Assembly (NCBI GenBank): GCA_032622095.1
Contig: CP136063.1
Span: 88,139,980 to 88,203,979 of the forward strand
Origin: Siphonodentalium dalli
Lineage: Eukaryota > Mollusca > Scaphopoda > Gadilida > Siphonodentaliidae
Direction: 5' to 3'
DNA length: 64,000 bases
This document shows, one piece after another, positions 54,941 through 64,000 of the stretch. The notes below the pieces were generated by a model. That model was not told the DNA's origin. It was given only the letters and a program-made list of their open reading frames with translations, and ran no database searches. The translations under genes were made by a program, and so were the position numbers. Position 1 is the stretch's first letter. Each line of letters opens with the position of its first letter.

Positions 54941-55930
54941 GTATCGTGTTAGTAGTTTTGGATATCCAGAGTAGAAGCTGTTACTGTTTTCTCACATACT
55001 AATTAAATATCTCAGTTTCTACACCACATAAAGCAACATTTACGACTCTTTTATCTAGTTTTTCAGATTATTGTAGTGTCTTGTCACTCTTGTGGCTGAT
55101 TCAGTTATTTGATTAGTTTGTTTTTGAATGTGTAAAAAATTTTGATAACTATGGAAAGAGTTCTATATCCGCTTTTCCTGTAGTTAGATTGGTAATGCGA
55201 AAGTATTTTATATTTCCATATGAAAGCTTATTTTTGTTTTGTTTGCTTGCAAATATTTATGCATGGATATTGTTTCAATGATTTTATTGTAGATCAAAAT
55301 TGTCTGCATTGGTATATGCTTTCTGTCCATGTTACTTCGTAATATGACCTAGCGGCTAAGACGTAAATCCATAAGTTCATGTTATATGAACCTTGTGGCT
55401 GCTTTGACCTCCGTAAAAAGGTTGCAATTGTGGACATATAACTGCAACATCAGCCACCAAAAACTGCTTTAAAGGTTTTTGTTTGGGCAGCTGTGGGGCT
55501 CAGTACGACTAGCAAATTGTGTGGTTATTTTCTTCGAACAGTATTTACTAATTTTAATAGACAAGAAAGCATTTTATTGGTCTGATTTTGTTGTCAATTT
55601 ATAAGGATCTAGAAATAAGACAACTGAAAATTAAAAGGAACGAAATAATGGTGCACTGTAATTCAAAGACTGAATGTACACAAAATGGTGTCAGTGAATA
55701 TTACCCCCCACCCCCACCCCATTCCATAATTGTCCCTGAAAAATTTATTTTTCGTAGGGAAGGGTGGACTATAGAAATAATGACCTCTGTATGTATATCC
55801 ATTTGTGTGCCCATCACATATTATGGGTACCTTCATTGTGTAATCCAAATTTTGACCATTTTCATTTTGGGTACTTTCATTGTGTAAATAAACTCCTCGC
55901 ATAGTTGCAAATGTAGAGAATTGCTGCGAA
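54941..55930. other. No feature seen
   Basis: AT-rich intergenic sequence 3' of Staufen. No ORF over 99 codons and no recognised repeat. Confidence 0.5.
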
Positions 55931-56184
55931 CAAGCCTTGAAATAGGGTGTCTGTCATTTGCAGAATGAGGTCCCCAGAGGGTGAATTTAGTGATGCTACC
56001 CCGCATAGCGGGCTAGCATCACCAAATTCATCCTCTGGGAACCTCATTCTGCTGAGGTGTAAGCAGAATGAGGTTCACAGAGGGTGAATTTGGTGATGCT
56101 AGCCTGCTATGTGGGGTAGCATCACTAAATTCACCCTCTGGGGACCTCATTCTGCAAATGACAGACACCCTATTTCAAGGCTTG
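55931..56184. mobile_element. Palindrome-ended hAT-like MITE, 254-bp nested palindrome
   Basis: CAAGCCTTGAAATAGGGTGT at the left is exactly inverted at the right (56165-56184). Each half is itself a palindrome (55962-56053 and 56066-56156), leaving almost no unique interior. CGAA flanks both ends. Confidence 0.9.
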
Positions 56185-57566
56185 CGAAACTTGGAGATTA
56201 TTTTCAATTTGCAAATCGGCTGCTGATTCCATTTTCGATAACAGGATGAAAAAGAAACACGAGGTTGAAAATATTTACTCTAAATATTAAATTTTACTAC
56301 AGATGTGTTTGAATAACGTTAAGCTATATTGATATGCGTACCATACATCTCATGCAATGACATGACAGTAATATAGTAGTATATTTCTTACAAAATTGGG
56401 AGTTCATTGGAAATATTGAAATCGTTTTATGAATGCGAACAATCTTGATTGATCAGAGATATGTACGTCAAGTCAGTCTTGAAATGTACTTGCAGACTTC
56501 CAATCATTATTTTTAAAACACGTACTTCGACTTCTATAATTTTGAAATTGAGAAGTTCTTTTATGTGCCTGAAACTTCCAGCAGTTCCCCAGTGGATCTT
56601 ATACGTCGTGACATGCTCCAACACTCTTGTAGTTGTATACCACTCTTCGCCCCAGTACACATAGTATTAAGTATAGCTGAATTGGTCTTTATCCCACTGT
56701 TTTTTGGGTATTAAATTACCCAAGTTCATGAAGCTTGGCCCATGTTTGCTGAAACATGTATTTTGATATGAAGGTTGGGTTAATACATATATTCGATTTG
56801 CGATTCTCACCCTTGATCTGATTCGGGATTCGATTTGAATGTAATCCCCCGATTTGCATGGCCTTAATTGTTACCCATGTATCGTTAATGTGCAACATGT
56901 ATATGGATGATGGAAAAAAATTCATTTTTCACTGAGGTGATCTTCTTTCTTGACTTGGGACTTTGGACCATCTTGAGTTTGGGTACTTTCATTGTGTAAT
57001 CAACTCCCCCACAATTTGAATGTAGAGAATTGAAAACATTAGGATATTGTTATTGATATATTACTAAAATGCAACATGTTTATGGACGACAGAAAAAATC
57101 ATTTTTCACTGAGTTATTCCCCTATTTTGACTCGAAACCTTTTTAGCAAATTTCGATTTTTTGAGTTCCAAAATAACCAACCTCCTAAGAAGCCATCTTT
57201 TTTTCGGAGGATGTGTGGTCGACGACCTTTTATTCATGATCAGTTTCAACTGCTGGGCGAATAGGGGTGCAATTTGTCTCTTAACCAAGAATGCCTGCTG
57301 AGAGACAGTTTGCTAATGCCCGCAATCTACGTCCTATTTATGCCCATCATGTTTTGGATGCCTCTATAGCTATGGGTGGAGTACTGTTTTAATACTGTGT
57401 ATATTTATTATGTCTGCATTCTGCATTGCATGGTGTTTTTCCTTTTATCTGCTCTGTGTTTAAAATAACAACCCCAGCTTTCACCAGTTGTTAGGTTTTA
57501 TTGAGTTTAAATATGTAAATACTTTCCCCAATTTGAATTAAATTTTAGAGAAAACATTGCACCAAT
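56185..57566. other. No gene seen
   Basis: Contains two diverged copies of a block with CATGTATATGGATGATGGAAAAAA (56897 and 57074) and GGTACTTTCATTGTGTAA (55870 and 56982). No coding support. Confidence 0.45.
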
Positions 57567-57725
57567 TTAAAGTGACGTTGAATATTCCGCTGGGTTCTCC
57601 AGAATGGTGGAGTAGCAACTAATCTTACCCAAATTAGTGAATTTCATAAATTTTATATCCAAATAACAGAAACCCCATTATTGTTTAAATGTTGTACATG
57701 CCGTCAATATTGTTCGCGGAATCAC
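57567..57725 (+). repeat. Diverged ATGCAGTGACT-type repeat
   Basis: TTAAAGTGACGTTGAATATT at the left and GAATCACTGC at the right, with TTCATAAATTTTATATCCAA as in 35420 and 63205. Confidence 0.5.
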
Positions 57726-57794
57726 TGCTTTTCTTTTATCACCCAATAATTTATCCCAAATAAAAAAGTAAACATAAATTTTCAGATGACAATA

Positions 57795-58004
57795 TTAACC
57801 CTTTCATTATGTGGTGCAGCATTAAAGATCCTGTGCCAGTTCATTATCTTATATATGTGAGTATCACATAGGAGGCTTCGCATATATAAGAGAATGCACT
57901 GGCTTACATGGTCAAGGTAAATATTGTTAGGCCAATATATAAGAGAATGCATTGGTACAGGGTTTTCACAAAATTTCAGGAAGCTCCAGTTATGGAAGGG
58001 TTAA
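57795..58004. mobile_element. Palindromic TTAA MITE, 210 bp
   Basis: TTAACCCTTTCATTATG and GGAAGGGTTAA. The first palindrome is intact (about 57839-57898); the second has collapsed to half an arm (AATATATAAGAGAATGCATT). Confidence 0.88.
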
Positions 58005-58389
58005 TTGATTCCTCCAGTGGAGACAGTGCTTTGGCATTAACTTATCAGTTTCGTTCACAATATGTCTTTAATGCGTGCAAAGAGTTTTAACTTTCTTTAG
58101 GAAAAGAATGAAGTTTTACTTTTTCTCTTACATGTTATTCATGATGACACTTGAAATGATTTAATTTTAATAAATGGAAAATCTTTTCTCAAAATATAAT
58201 TCTGTAACCATTTTCCGGGGAAACATGACATTTTGATAATAAATAAAAATTTAATCAAATAAAATTCTTAGTTTCTATGTTGCTTCATTATTTGTCTTTA
58301 TACTAATCTTAAATTTCCTCCAAAACTTGGATGGTTTATAGCCACGCAGACGCTTTTTCTGTTGTCATTTAGCACACTCTCTTCATTGT

Positions 58390-58985
58390 TATACCCCCAC
58401 TTTCGAGGAAAATGGGGGGTATACTGGATTGACTGCGTCTGTCCGTCCGTCCGGTACGTCCGTCACGCTTTCTCCATCCTTCCGTCCGTCCGACCTCATA
58501 ACTCGAACAACTATCAACCGATTTCAATATGCAATCTCCTTGGGACTGCCTCTCCGCATGATGCTTATTGCGGTTCGGTCCGACTTTTTGTTTTTAAGTT
58601 ACGCCTCATTTTCGACTTATTTTGACTTAGAAAATTCTGTCTGACTTAATAACTTTAACAAATATGAACCGATTTCAATAATTTTTGGTATACATGCTTC
58701 TCACAATACCCTATCTACATGATGCGGCTAGGGATTGGCTCAGACTGTTTTTCGTAATATTACACTTCATTTTCGACTTATTTTGACTTAGAAAATTCTG
58801 TCCGACTTAATAACTTTAACAAATATGAACCAATTTCAATAATTTTTTCTGTACAAGCTTCTTGTGACACCATATCGATATAATTAGTCCGATTTTTTCT
58901 TTAAAGATAAAAATCTTTTTTGTTGGGTTTACGGATAATGCGGGTTGAATTTGCCACGGTGGGAGTATGCTAGCACTCGAGTGCA
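58390..58985 (+). repeat. TACCCCCACTTTCG repeat, with a 161-bp tandem unit
   Basis: Begins with a CCCCCA..TGGGGG hairpin and CGTCCGTCCG repeats. TTCGACTTATTTTGACTTAG recurs at 58611 and 58772. Confidence 0.7.
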
Positions 58986-58994
58986 CACCTCTTG

Positions 58995-59257
58995 TTAACC
59001 CTGTAATGACGGGAGCTGCCACGCTGGTGCAGCATTAAAGATCCTGTGCCAGTGCATTCTCTTATTTATGTGAGTCACCCATACGGAGCGTCGCATATAT
59101 GAAAGAATGCACTGGCTTACAAGGTCAAGGTAAATATTGTTAGGCCAGATGCATTGTCTTAAATATGCAAGGCTCCCTATGGGAGACTCACGTATATAAG
59201 ACAATGCACAGATATACATGCAAAATTTCAGGAAGCTACAGTCATGGAAAGGTTATA
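58995..59257. mobile_element. Palindromic TTAA MITE, 263 bp, two palindromes
   Basis: TTAACCCTGTAATGACGGGA and CATGGAAAGGTTAT. Palindromes about 59049-59110 and 59150-59210, both with several mismatches. Confidence 0.85.
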
Positions 59258-60160
59258 AGAAGCCATATGTGTAATATCAGATGAAGGTTTTCAGTTTCTG
59301 GTTACTTTTACCATTTGGTTAAAATGTAGGACTAAATAAAGGTGGAGAGAAAAAAAATCCTGGTGGACCAAATGTGCCACAATTTTAAAGCGATAAAACA
59401 AATAGAATTGTGGTTGGCCTCAACATTTTTCTCGTAAGGAATCATTCAAAATATGTGGAAAGTATGCGTGTTTGGGCAAATCCATATAAAATTGAAATAA
59501 TGATGGCCCCCAGCTATCAAATTCTATGGTCATACAACTACTTCAAAGAGAGACTATGCCAATTTCAATAATTTCCCGGTAATAACAATCTAATATCGAT
59601 AATATACAGAAAAATAATTAATTTGAGTCGAAAATGTATTCTGTAAACGTTCAGGATATCTTAAAATAAAATTTAATAGCTTAATATTATTTTACTTTAT
59701 GGATCCATAAACTAAGTTACAAATTTCCATGTGAAATCTGGCTCCCGATTCGATTTGAGTTTCGATTCGATGAACAATTCATGATTTGCAGAACTCAATT
59801 TAATGAAAAATCTGAAGCAGGTATTAGTTTGGCCAACATCGAACAAAATCTTTGAATGTTTTATTTACAAAGAATGTAATGTGTCTAAATGGAAAAAAAT
59901 ACTAACTTTTCTCTACCATTTCATTACATTCATGCTGATATCCCTCAGACACTGCTCTAAGTTATATCTTCAGTGCACTGATTATATTTTCCTTTTATCT
60001 ACTATTGACAAAGGGCCCCATTGGCCCAATCTGTAAGGTACATAGCGAATTATGCAATAAAAAGTGGTCCTGCAAAGCTGGCTGTGCTCCGATAACTTCA
60101 TATTTGTGATCACAAAGGAAGGTAATCAGATTCATGTATCTGGGCAAGTTTGTCAATTGC
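59258..60160. other. No feature seen
   Basis: AT-rich; longest ORF 77 codons, unrecognised. Confidence 0.5.
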
Positions 60161-60633
60161 TTGAAGGCCCACTTAATTTTCGAACCCCCAGATAATTTTA
60201 TATAAAATATATGCCATATTATATACCATTTGAAAGAGGAAACTCCAAAACATTGTATTATCAACTTATTCGTTGTAATAAACTGTGAAGATGTTGTTTT
60301 TGTTGAGATACCGACTTGTGTTCAGTGCTGAAGTTTCATTATTTTCAATAGAAGGGGTATAACTATATCTTAAGATAGAGTTATTCCCCTTCCATTTAAA
60401 ATATATTTTTAGTTGGAATTCTGTTGCATTCTGGGAGCCATAATGGGGGAAATCTTTCCACGATTTCAGTTGTTTTCTATTTCTCTATGGGCATCGTCTA
60501 AGACACAGACGTTTCAAATGGTGATGAATTATAGTATTTTAATCATATTTTATGGCGTAGATTGTTATTAAGACCGTATCTCAAGGCACTACAACAAAAT
60601 AATTGGTGACTCGAAAATTAAATGGGCCTTTAA
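60161..60633. mobile_element. TTAAAGGCCC MITE, 473 bp, reverse orientation
   Basis: TTGAAGGCCCACTTAATTTT and AAATTAAATGGGCCTTTAA. Internal hairpin at about 60355-60390. Confidence 0.85.
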
Positions 60634-60759
60634 TAAAGGGTCCGTCATTTCTATATGCGGTAGAGTGATTTCCAAGTCAAATTAACTACAGCTTTATGAT
60701 TTTCCACAACAAATTAAACAAAAATTTTGCTCTACTGAGATGAAAATGTGCATAATAGC

Positions 60760-60900
60760 AACCAATAGCGCGCCGCAGGCGCGCATGGTTGTTTATACCT
60801 CAGGCGCAGGTGAATGACGTCATTTATTTTTTTTCTATATCCATCCGTGCTTGTTCAAAGATAGCGGGTATGGATTTTGGAGAAATTGTCACGTGACTTC
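60760..60900 (+). promoter_or_regulatory. Candidate promoter: CCAAT, CRE and E-box cluster
   Basis: CCAAT at 60762-60766, GCGCGCC..GGCGCGC at 60768-60784, full CRE TGACGTCA at 60815-60822, and E-box TCACGTGA at 60889-60896. CpG-rich against an AT-rich background. The orientation is not fixed by sequence. Confidence 0.45.
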
Positions 60901-60943
60901 TGGTTAGCAACAGTGTGGAGATTGCCAAAACGCGGAATCGGGA

Positions 60944-61174
60944 ATGGAGCATCGCGATGAAAGTAGCTACTTCACAACTTACGATGAATTCCCATGTGAT
61001 TTAGGCCTATTAATTTCATTTAGATCAGTTTCGTTGGTTAGCTTAATGAAAACGAAAAATGAAGATGCCATGACACGGTTTCTGATGTCATTTTGGAATT
61101 GTGGGCCAGAATCCAGTCAAGATTGCACAATCCACAACACATCTTGTCAAGTTGTCATGTCGTCTCCATTGTGA
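60944..61174 (+). CDS. Hypothetical short ORF downstream of the candidate promoter
   Basis: ATG 60944 opens a 76-codon frame starting MEHRDESSYFTTYDEFPCD. No domain recognised. It may be a first exon, since a good acceptor (gcttcttttgtag) ends at 61302, but no convincing donor was found. It may equally be chance. Confidence 0.2.
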   Translation: MEHRDESSYFTTYDEFPCDLGLLISFRSVSLVSLMKTKNEDAMTRFLMSFWNCGPESSQDCTIHNTSCQVVMSSPL

Positions 61175-61179
61175 CCACT

Positions 61180-64000
61180 GCATGATGTTACATAAATTAT
61201 TCTTAGCGCTATGTCGCCAATAAAAGGCAAATTTGAGGCACAGCATGTTTGGTTGCTCAACTGTGTCACGTACGATTCATATTATTGTTGCTTCTTTTGT
61301 AGGTCTAAGATGACGACGGAGCTTTGAGCAGCTGACTTTGGCAGGTTTTCTTGATGAGATGTATATCATCTTTATAACACTTACTTCTCAAGCTCACAAA
61401 TTGAATTGTCTGTTTAATTTTTGGAGATGTCAAAGGCAGAAATCGCATTATTTATTTCTTGTAGTTTTCTACTGACCTGGCTAGCATAGCTTGTTACAGA
61501 TTCATATTCTTTTGACTGCCAAGTTAATTATTCCTTCCAAGCGCCAGCAGCTATTCCAAATACAGAAACCTACATCACTAATATAATCTCTAAACTGTCG
61601 ATGAGATGTTTGGATAGCTTTTATCTTGAACTCATGCAGTGGACGAGCTAGATATTTGTTGCAGGGGTTATTGTAATTATGAGTGATAGGGATTATGTGC
61701 ATTTTATGAACATTTAGTAAATGGTTGAGGAGTGTTTAATCTTAAAAATCAGGGAACAATCGATACCTGTTTTCCTTGTAAATTTCAGATTAAATAAATA
61801 TTAGGTTTTTTTTCATGATTACTAAATTGTGAATTTCCACAGCTCGTGTACTAGTTTATCCCGTCAGACAAATGTTTATATATATTTTAACCAAATTTAG
61901 AATCAAAACCTGTATTCAGCTACCACACCCGATAAACCCAATAGAATTATTTGAATTGATAAGCTGTGACTTTATTAACACAAAGATAACATAACAAATT
62001 GGAAGGAGTAATCTTTTCTCAGTATAAATAGAGGTTGTGTTTTTTCAACTACAGAACAACTTGGCAATCCAGAAATATATATTTTTGCCTGAGCTTTTAC
62101 TTAGCTACTATCTGTTGCCTCAGTGAAGTCTCAGGTCTGATTTATTCATATAATTATCACCTGGAAATTACTCAAATGAATCAGATTCATTGTGTTTCTT
62201 AAATTTAATCTGTCAAGCATTGCTAGCTGGTTCTGTTAAATGGAACCAGGCAGTACCCATGTATGGTATATCTCACCCAGAAAAAGTCGTTTGTCTGTGA
62301 ATCGTCAATATTCAAGTATTTTTGACTGATTTTACGGCAGCTTTTCCATGATGTGCTCTCAAATTGGATTTATTTTCTTAACAAGGTTTCCGCATGCCTG
62401 GTATATGCTTGAATTGTGAGGAGGCCTTGAATTCGGCAAGATTTGTAATGAAAGTTTGACCCTCAATTACATTTTCTTATATTTATTTCTGAGTCATCAA
62501 AAAATTGGACTTTAAATTTAGAATTGAGGGTCTTAAAGACCCTTGATAATTGTTGAGAAATGCCTTGAATGGCCATACATTTTATCAGTTCTGACCTGTG
62601 GAAACCCTTATCTACACTTTATTCCAAAAAAAAACTTTTCTGTTGGTGGGAATATCATTGATTGTACTCTCCAGTCCCATGTATGCCGCTGCCTTAGTCA
62701 TCATCTGGAGCTTCTGGTAATTTGTTTGTTGCTTTATTTAATGAATACATGTGAAGACAACATTTGAGTTCAATGCTCCAATTGTGTTTCTGTATATATC
62801 GTAAACCTTTTCTTGTTTTTCAACCAAATCAGTAGTAAACTGTTTATATGCTCTGTAGACTCTTTCTTAGGAATGTATTCACTTTGTGTGTGTTTTGATT
62901 CAATATTACTGTTGGTATATCCAAGATATCAGTGTATCTTTCCTGTTATTGGATTATGAATTCTTCCAAGGACTTCCAGAAATGCCTGGACCATTGATGC
63001 ATATGTTATGATCTGTAAGTTTGAGGTTTTGCAATGTTAATATTTGAAAATGTGTTATAAGATTGGAAGGACAAACGACATCAAAGTCGTGTACGTCTGG
63101 GTGAAATTGTGTGGCCTCAAAACCAATTATTTTAAAATGTTGTGAAACACGTGTTCCGAACAGAATAATGAATAATCATTATAAATTAACTTATTTTCAT
63201 AAATTTTATATCCAATTAATCAGAAACAGCATCTAGTTTTCATGATCCTGAAAGTTTAGTAGATAACTGGAATTTGGTCCTCAAGTTGTAGGATAATTGA
63301 ATTCATGTGATGATTCATTAAATAACTCATTATAATAACTGAGTTAGGACACATGGATTTTAAATTAGTTATTTAATTAACTTGATAGTGATTCAAATGT
63401 TCACAAGTTTTGTTCATTGCATTGAAAAATAATGAGGATATTTTCAAACTTGGAAATTGCAAACACTTTGGGTGTCTTTAAAAATGCCTAGAGCTCACAG
63501 ATCAACTTGAATCAGTAGGAAGGGTATTCTGGAAGAGGTGTCAACACTTTTCATCAGATAGTAACTAGATGTTTCTCTAACCAGTGGCGACACACAAAGG
63601 GGTCAGAGGTTGTGTTTTGTGTATATTGGTCATTTTCAGGATCTGTTTGTGTAAATCTTCTCTATGGATTGTTTAAAATTCTCAGCATAGAGAGCTTTAT
63701 ATGCAAAATCATATTTGGCAGCTAATGGTTGAAAGTAGCGGTTTTGGATGAATTTACTGTTCATTGAAAGTTCATTGAAACTTGTTATATTGATATTTTA
63801 TCTGCATGTGTGGATAAGTCTTGTTTTTGAAAACAAAACCAAAACTCTCAACTCAGCATTCCAGATAAAATTTCTGTTTGTCTTACAAAAACTATTTCTT
63901 AAATTGTATTGTACTTTAGTTTACCTGCAAGAATTTGAAGTTAAACTGGATGTGATCGCTTCGTGTGTTGCCACTGTTTACGCACATAATGTCTAAGTTG
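61180..64000. other. No gene recognised to the window end
   Basis: AT-rich sequence with short ORFs only. Holds a diverged ATGCAGTGACT-type repeat at 63128-63245. Could be intron of a gene starting near 60900. Confidence 0.4.

Overview
This is an AT-rich, repeat-dense piece of an animal nuclear genome. It has small exons separated by kilobase introns with GT..AG borders, homopolymer C/G runs, many small DNA-transposon derivatives and a decayed CR1-like retrotransposon. The two genes that can be read exon by exon are metazoan: an FBXO16-type F-box gene on the minus strand and a Staufen gene with five dsRNA-binding domains on the plus strand. The dense repeats and homopolymers suggest a marine invertebrate (hemichordate, lophotrochozoan or similar), but I cannot name the species. 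Layout: 1-11,000 is intergenic and repeat-rich, with TTAA-flanked palindromic MITEs, tandem repeats of about 165 bp, and palindrome-ended elements. 11,040-25,999 (minus) is the FBXO16 gene: seven coding exons and 325 codons, with all splice phases agreeing. Its last exon runs into a 56-bp tandem repeat that contains the stop codon. Its first coding intron holds a 693-bp inverted-repeat element directly abutting a broken CR1-like element (about 20,409-24,260, minus; ORF1 with a PHD-type finger, ORF2 with endonuclease and reverse transcriptase). 26,000-26,180 looks like its promoter (YY1-like and NRF1-like sites). 26,180-34,100 is the divergent spacer between the two genes, filled with nested elements. 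34,171-53,780 (plus) is Staufen: 14 coding exons and 727 codons, all phases consistent, with dsRBD1 to dsRBD5 in order and a polyadenylation signal at 54,239. 54,260-64,000 is mostly repeats and unexplained AT-rich sequence. A compact CCAAT / CRE / E-box cluster at 60,760-60,900 may be the promoter of a further plus-strand gene. How the parts relate: Staufen proteins bind dsRNA and act in mRNA localisation, translation and decay. FBXO16-type proteins are predicted substrate receptors of SCF ubiquitin ligases. Nothing here ties the two functionally; they are simply head-to-head neighbours. The most unusual content is the set of short elements that carry near-perfect internal palindromes. One family has TTAACCCTTT ends and TTAA borders (piggyBac-like) and shows several stages of palindrome collapse. 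A second has termini that are each a palindrome, so a whole copy is a nested inverted repeat. A third, of about 122 bp, has exact 6-bp target duplications at three sites. Several copies sit within 5-25 bp of splice sites of the two genes. No CRISPR array, operon or prokaryotic feature is present.
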